Below, one piece after another: positions 63,658 through 64,000 of a stretch of DNA of 64,000 nt (positions are counted from its first letter, which is position 1; the number at the start of each line of letters is the position of its first letter). The DNA comes from Treponema lecithinolyticum ATCC 700332. Lineage in GTDB: Bacteria; Spirochaetota; Spirochaetia; Treponematales; Treponemataceae. The notes under the pieces were generated by a model, which was not told where the DNA came from, ran no database searches, and saw only the letters and a program-made list of their open reading frames with translations. The DNA is taken from positions 150,536-214,535 of the forward strand of contig KI260564.1 of assembly GCA_000468055.1 (NCBI GenBank), given 5' to 3'. A program made the position numbers and the translations under genes.

Positions 63658-64000
63658 CTAAAGCTCAACAAAGTTCCCGTTCCCTGCATATTTATACATC
63701 TTCCAGTTTTTTACGTTTTTTGCATTATCGAAGGCTGTTTTCAGTTCCCCCGGAGAAGTAAAATCCTTATGATTGCCTTCGCTAACGCCTGATAGTTCGA
63801 TGTAAAGCTCACACTTTGCATTCTGGCTTACAGTGCGCTGCGGTAAATCGGTAAAGATTTTTATAAACGCATCAGCGGTAAGCTGATTGTGCTTGCATTC
63901 CAGCCTTCGCAAAGCATTTGAGCCCTGTACGTTAAGAACGGCAAGCTGATTGCCGTCGCATTCCAGAGTTTGCAAAGCACTTAAGCCCTGTACGTTAAGT
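63658..64000 (-). CDS. leucine-rich-repeat protein (BspA-like), C-terminal part
   Basis: The frame is open to the right edge. Visible are two LRR units (LNVQGLSALQTLECDGNQLAV in part and LNVQGSNALRRLECKHNQLT) about 21 residues apart, then a C-terminal non-repeat tail (SGVSEGNHKDFTSPGELK). Treponemal LRR proteins of this kind are surface or secreted and may bind host components; the start and most repeats are missing here. No repeat annotation beyond this can be given. Confidence 0.75.
   Translation of the reverse strand, partial: LNVQGLSALQTLECDGNQLAVLNVQGSNALRRLECKHNQLTADAFIKIFTDLPQRTVSQNAKCELYIELSGVSEGNHKDFTSPGELKTAFDNAKNVKNWKMYKYAGNGNFVEL

Overview
The window is a gene-dense piece of a spirochaete chromosome, almost certainly Treponema and most like the moderate-GC oral/host-associated treponemes. 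The evidence is the mix of genes: a YihY-type membrane protein with a cyclic-nucleotide-binding tail, a LolCDE set next to mcsA-mcsB-clpC without ctsR, a long uracil phosphoribosyltransferase, TPR lipoproteins, a phoH-pgpH-ybeY-tlyC block and a BspA-like leucine-rich-repeat protein at the right edge. The species call is inference. I see no tRNA, rRNA, insertion sequence, prophage or CRISPR array.

Bases 1-12.7 kb form a glycan-foraging locus: the tail of one GH29 fucosidase, a GcnA-like GH20 hexosaminidase, a YesM/YesN two-component pair, a secreted lipoprotein with a discoidin-like domain, an LplB/LplC/solute-binding sugar transporter and a complete GH29 fucosidase. The set suggests uptake of fucosylated, GlcNAc-containing host glycans. 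An iron-type (family 1) solute-binding protein and a fused two-domain permease follow (12.8-15.8 kb). Neither transporter has an ATPase in the window.

From 15.9 to 38 kb lie mostly housekeeping genes in short divergent and convergent units: serS, an AI-2E-family permease, murC-yicC with two small unknowns, folC, a GGDEF protein with a decayed HD-GYP tail, a DEAD-box helicase, an ABC-F ATPase, uppP, gap, YihY-CNBD, an aconitase, a ComFB-domain protein, brnQ and a membrane protein with a degenerate GGDEF.

From 56.5 back to 38.1 kb, fifteen minus-strand genes are overlapping or closely spaced: a Cas2-like small protein, prfB (with a programmed +1 frameshift), a repeat-containing membrane protein, ftsY, a secreted protein, lolC-lolD-lolE, mcsA-mcsB-clpC, ileS, a lipoprotein, upp and a TPR lipoprotein. 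This joins translation termination, protein targeting, lipoprotein sorting and protein quality control in one block. McsB has substitutions at most of its catalytic positions and may be a pseudokinase. The last block (63.6-57.5 kb, minus) is phoH-pgpH-ybeY-tlyC-TPR.

Several operon-leading genes (murC, folC, yihY-CNBD, comFB-like, Cas2-like) have sigma70-type promoters whose -10 box ends only 6-8 bases before the start codon, so leaderless transcription looks common here.
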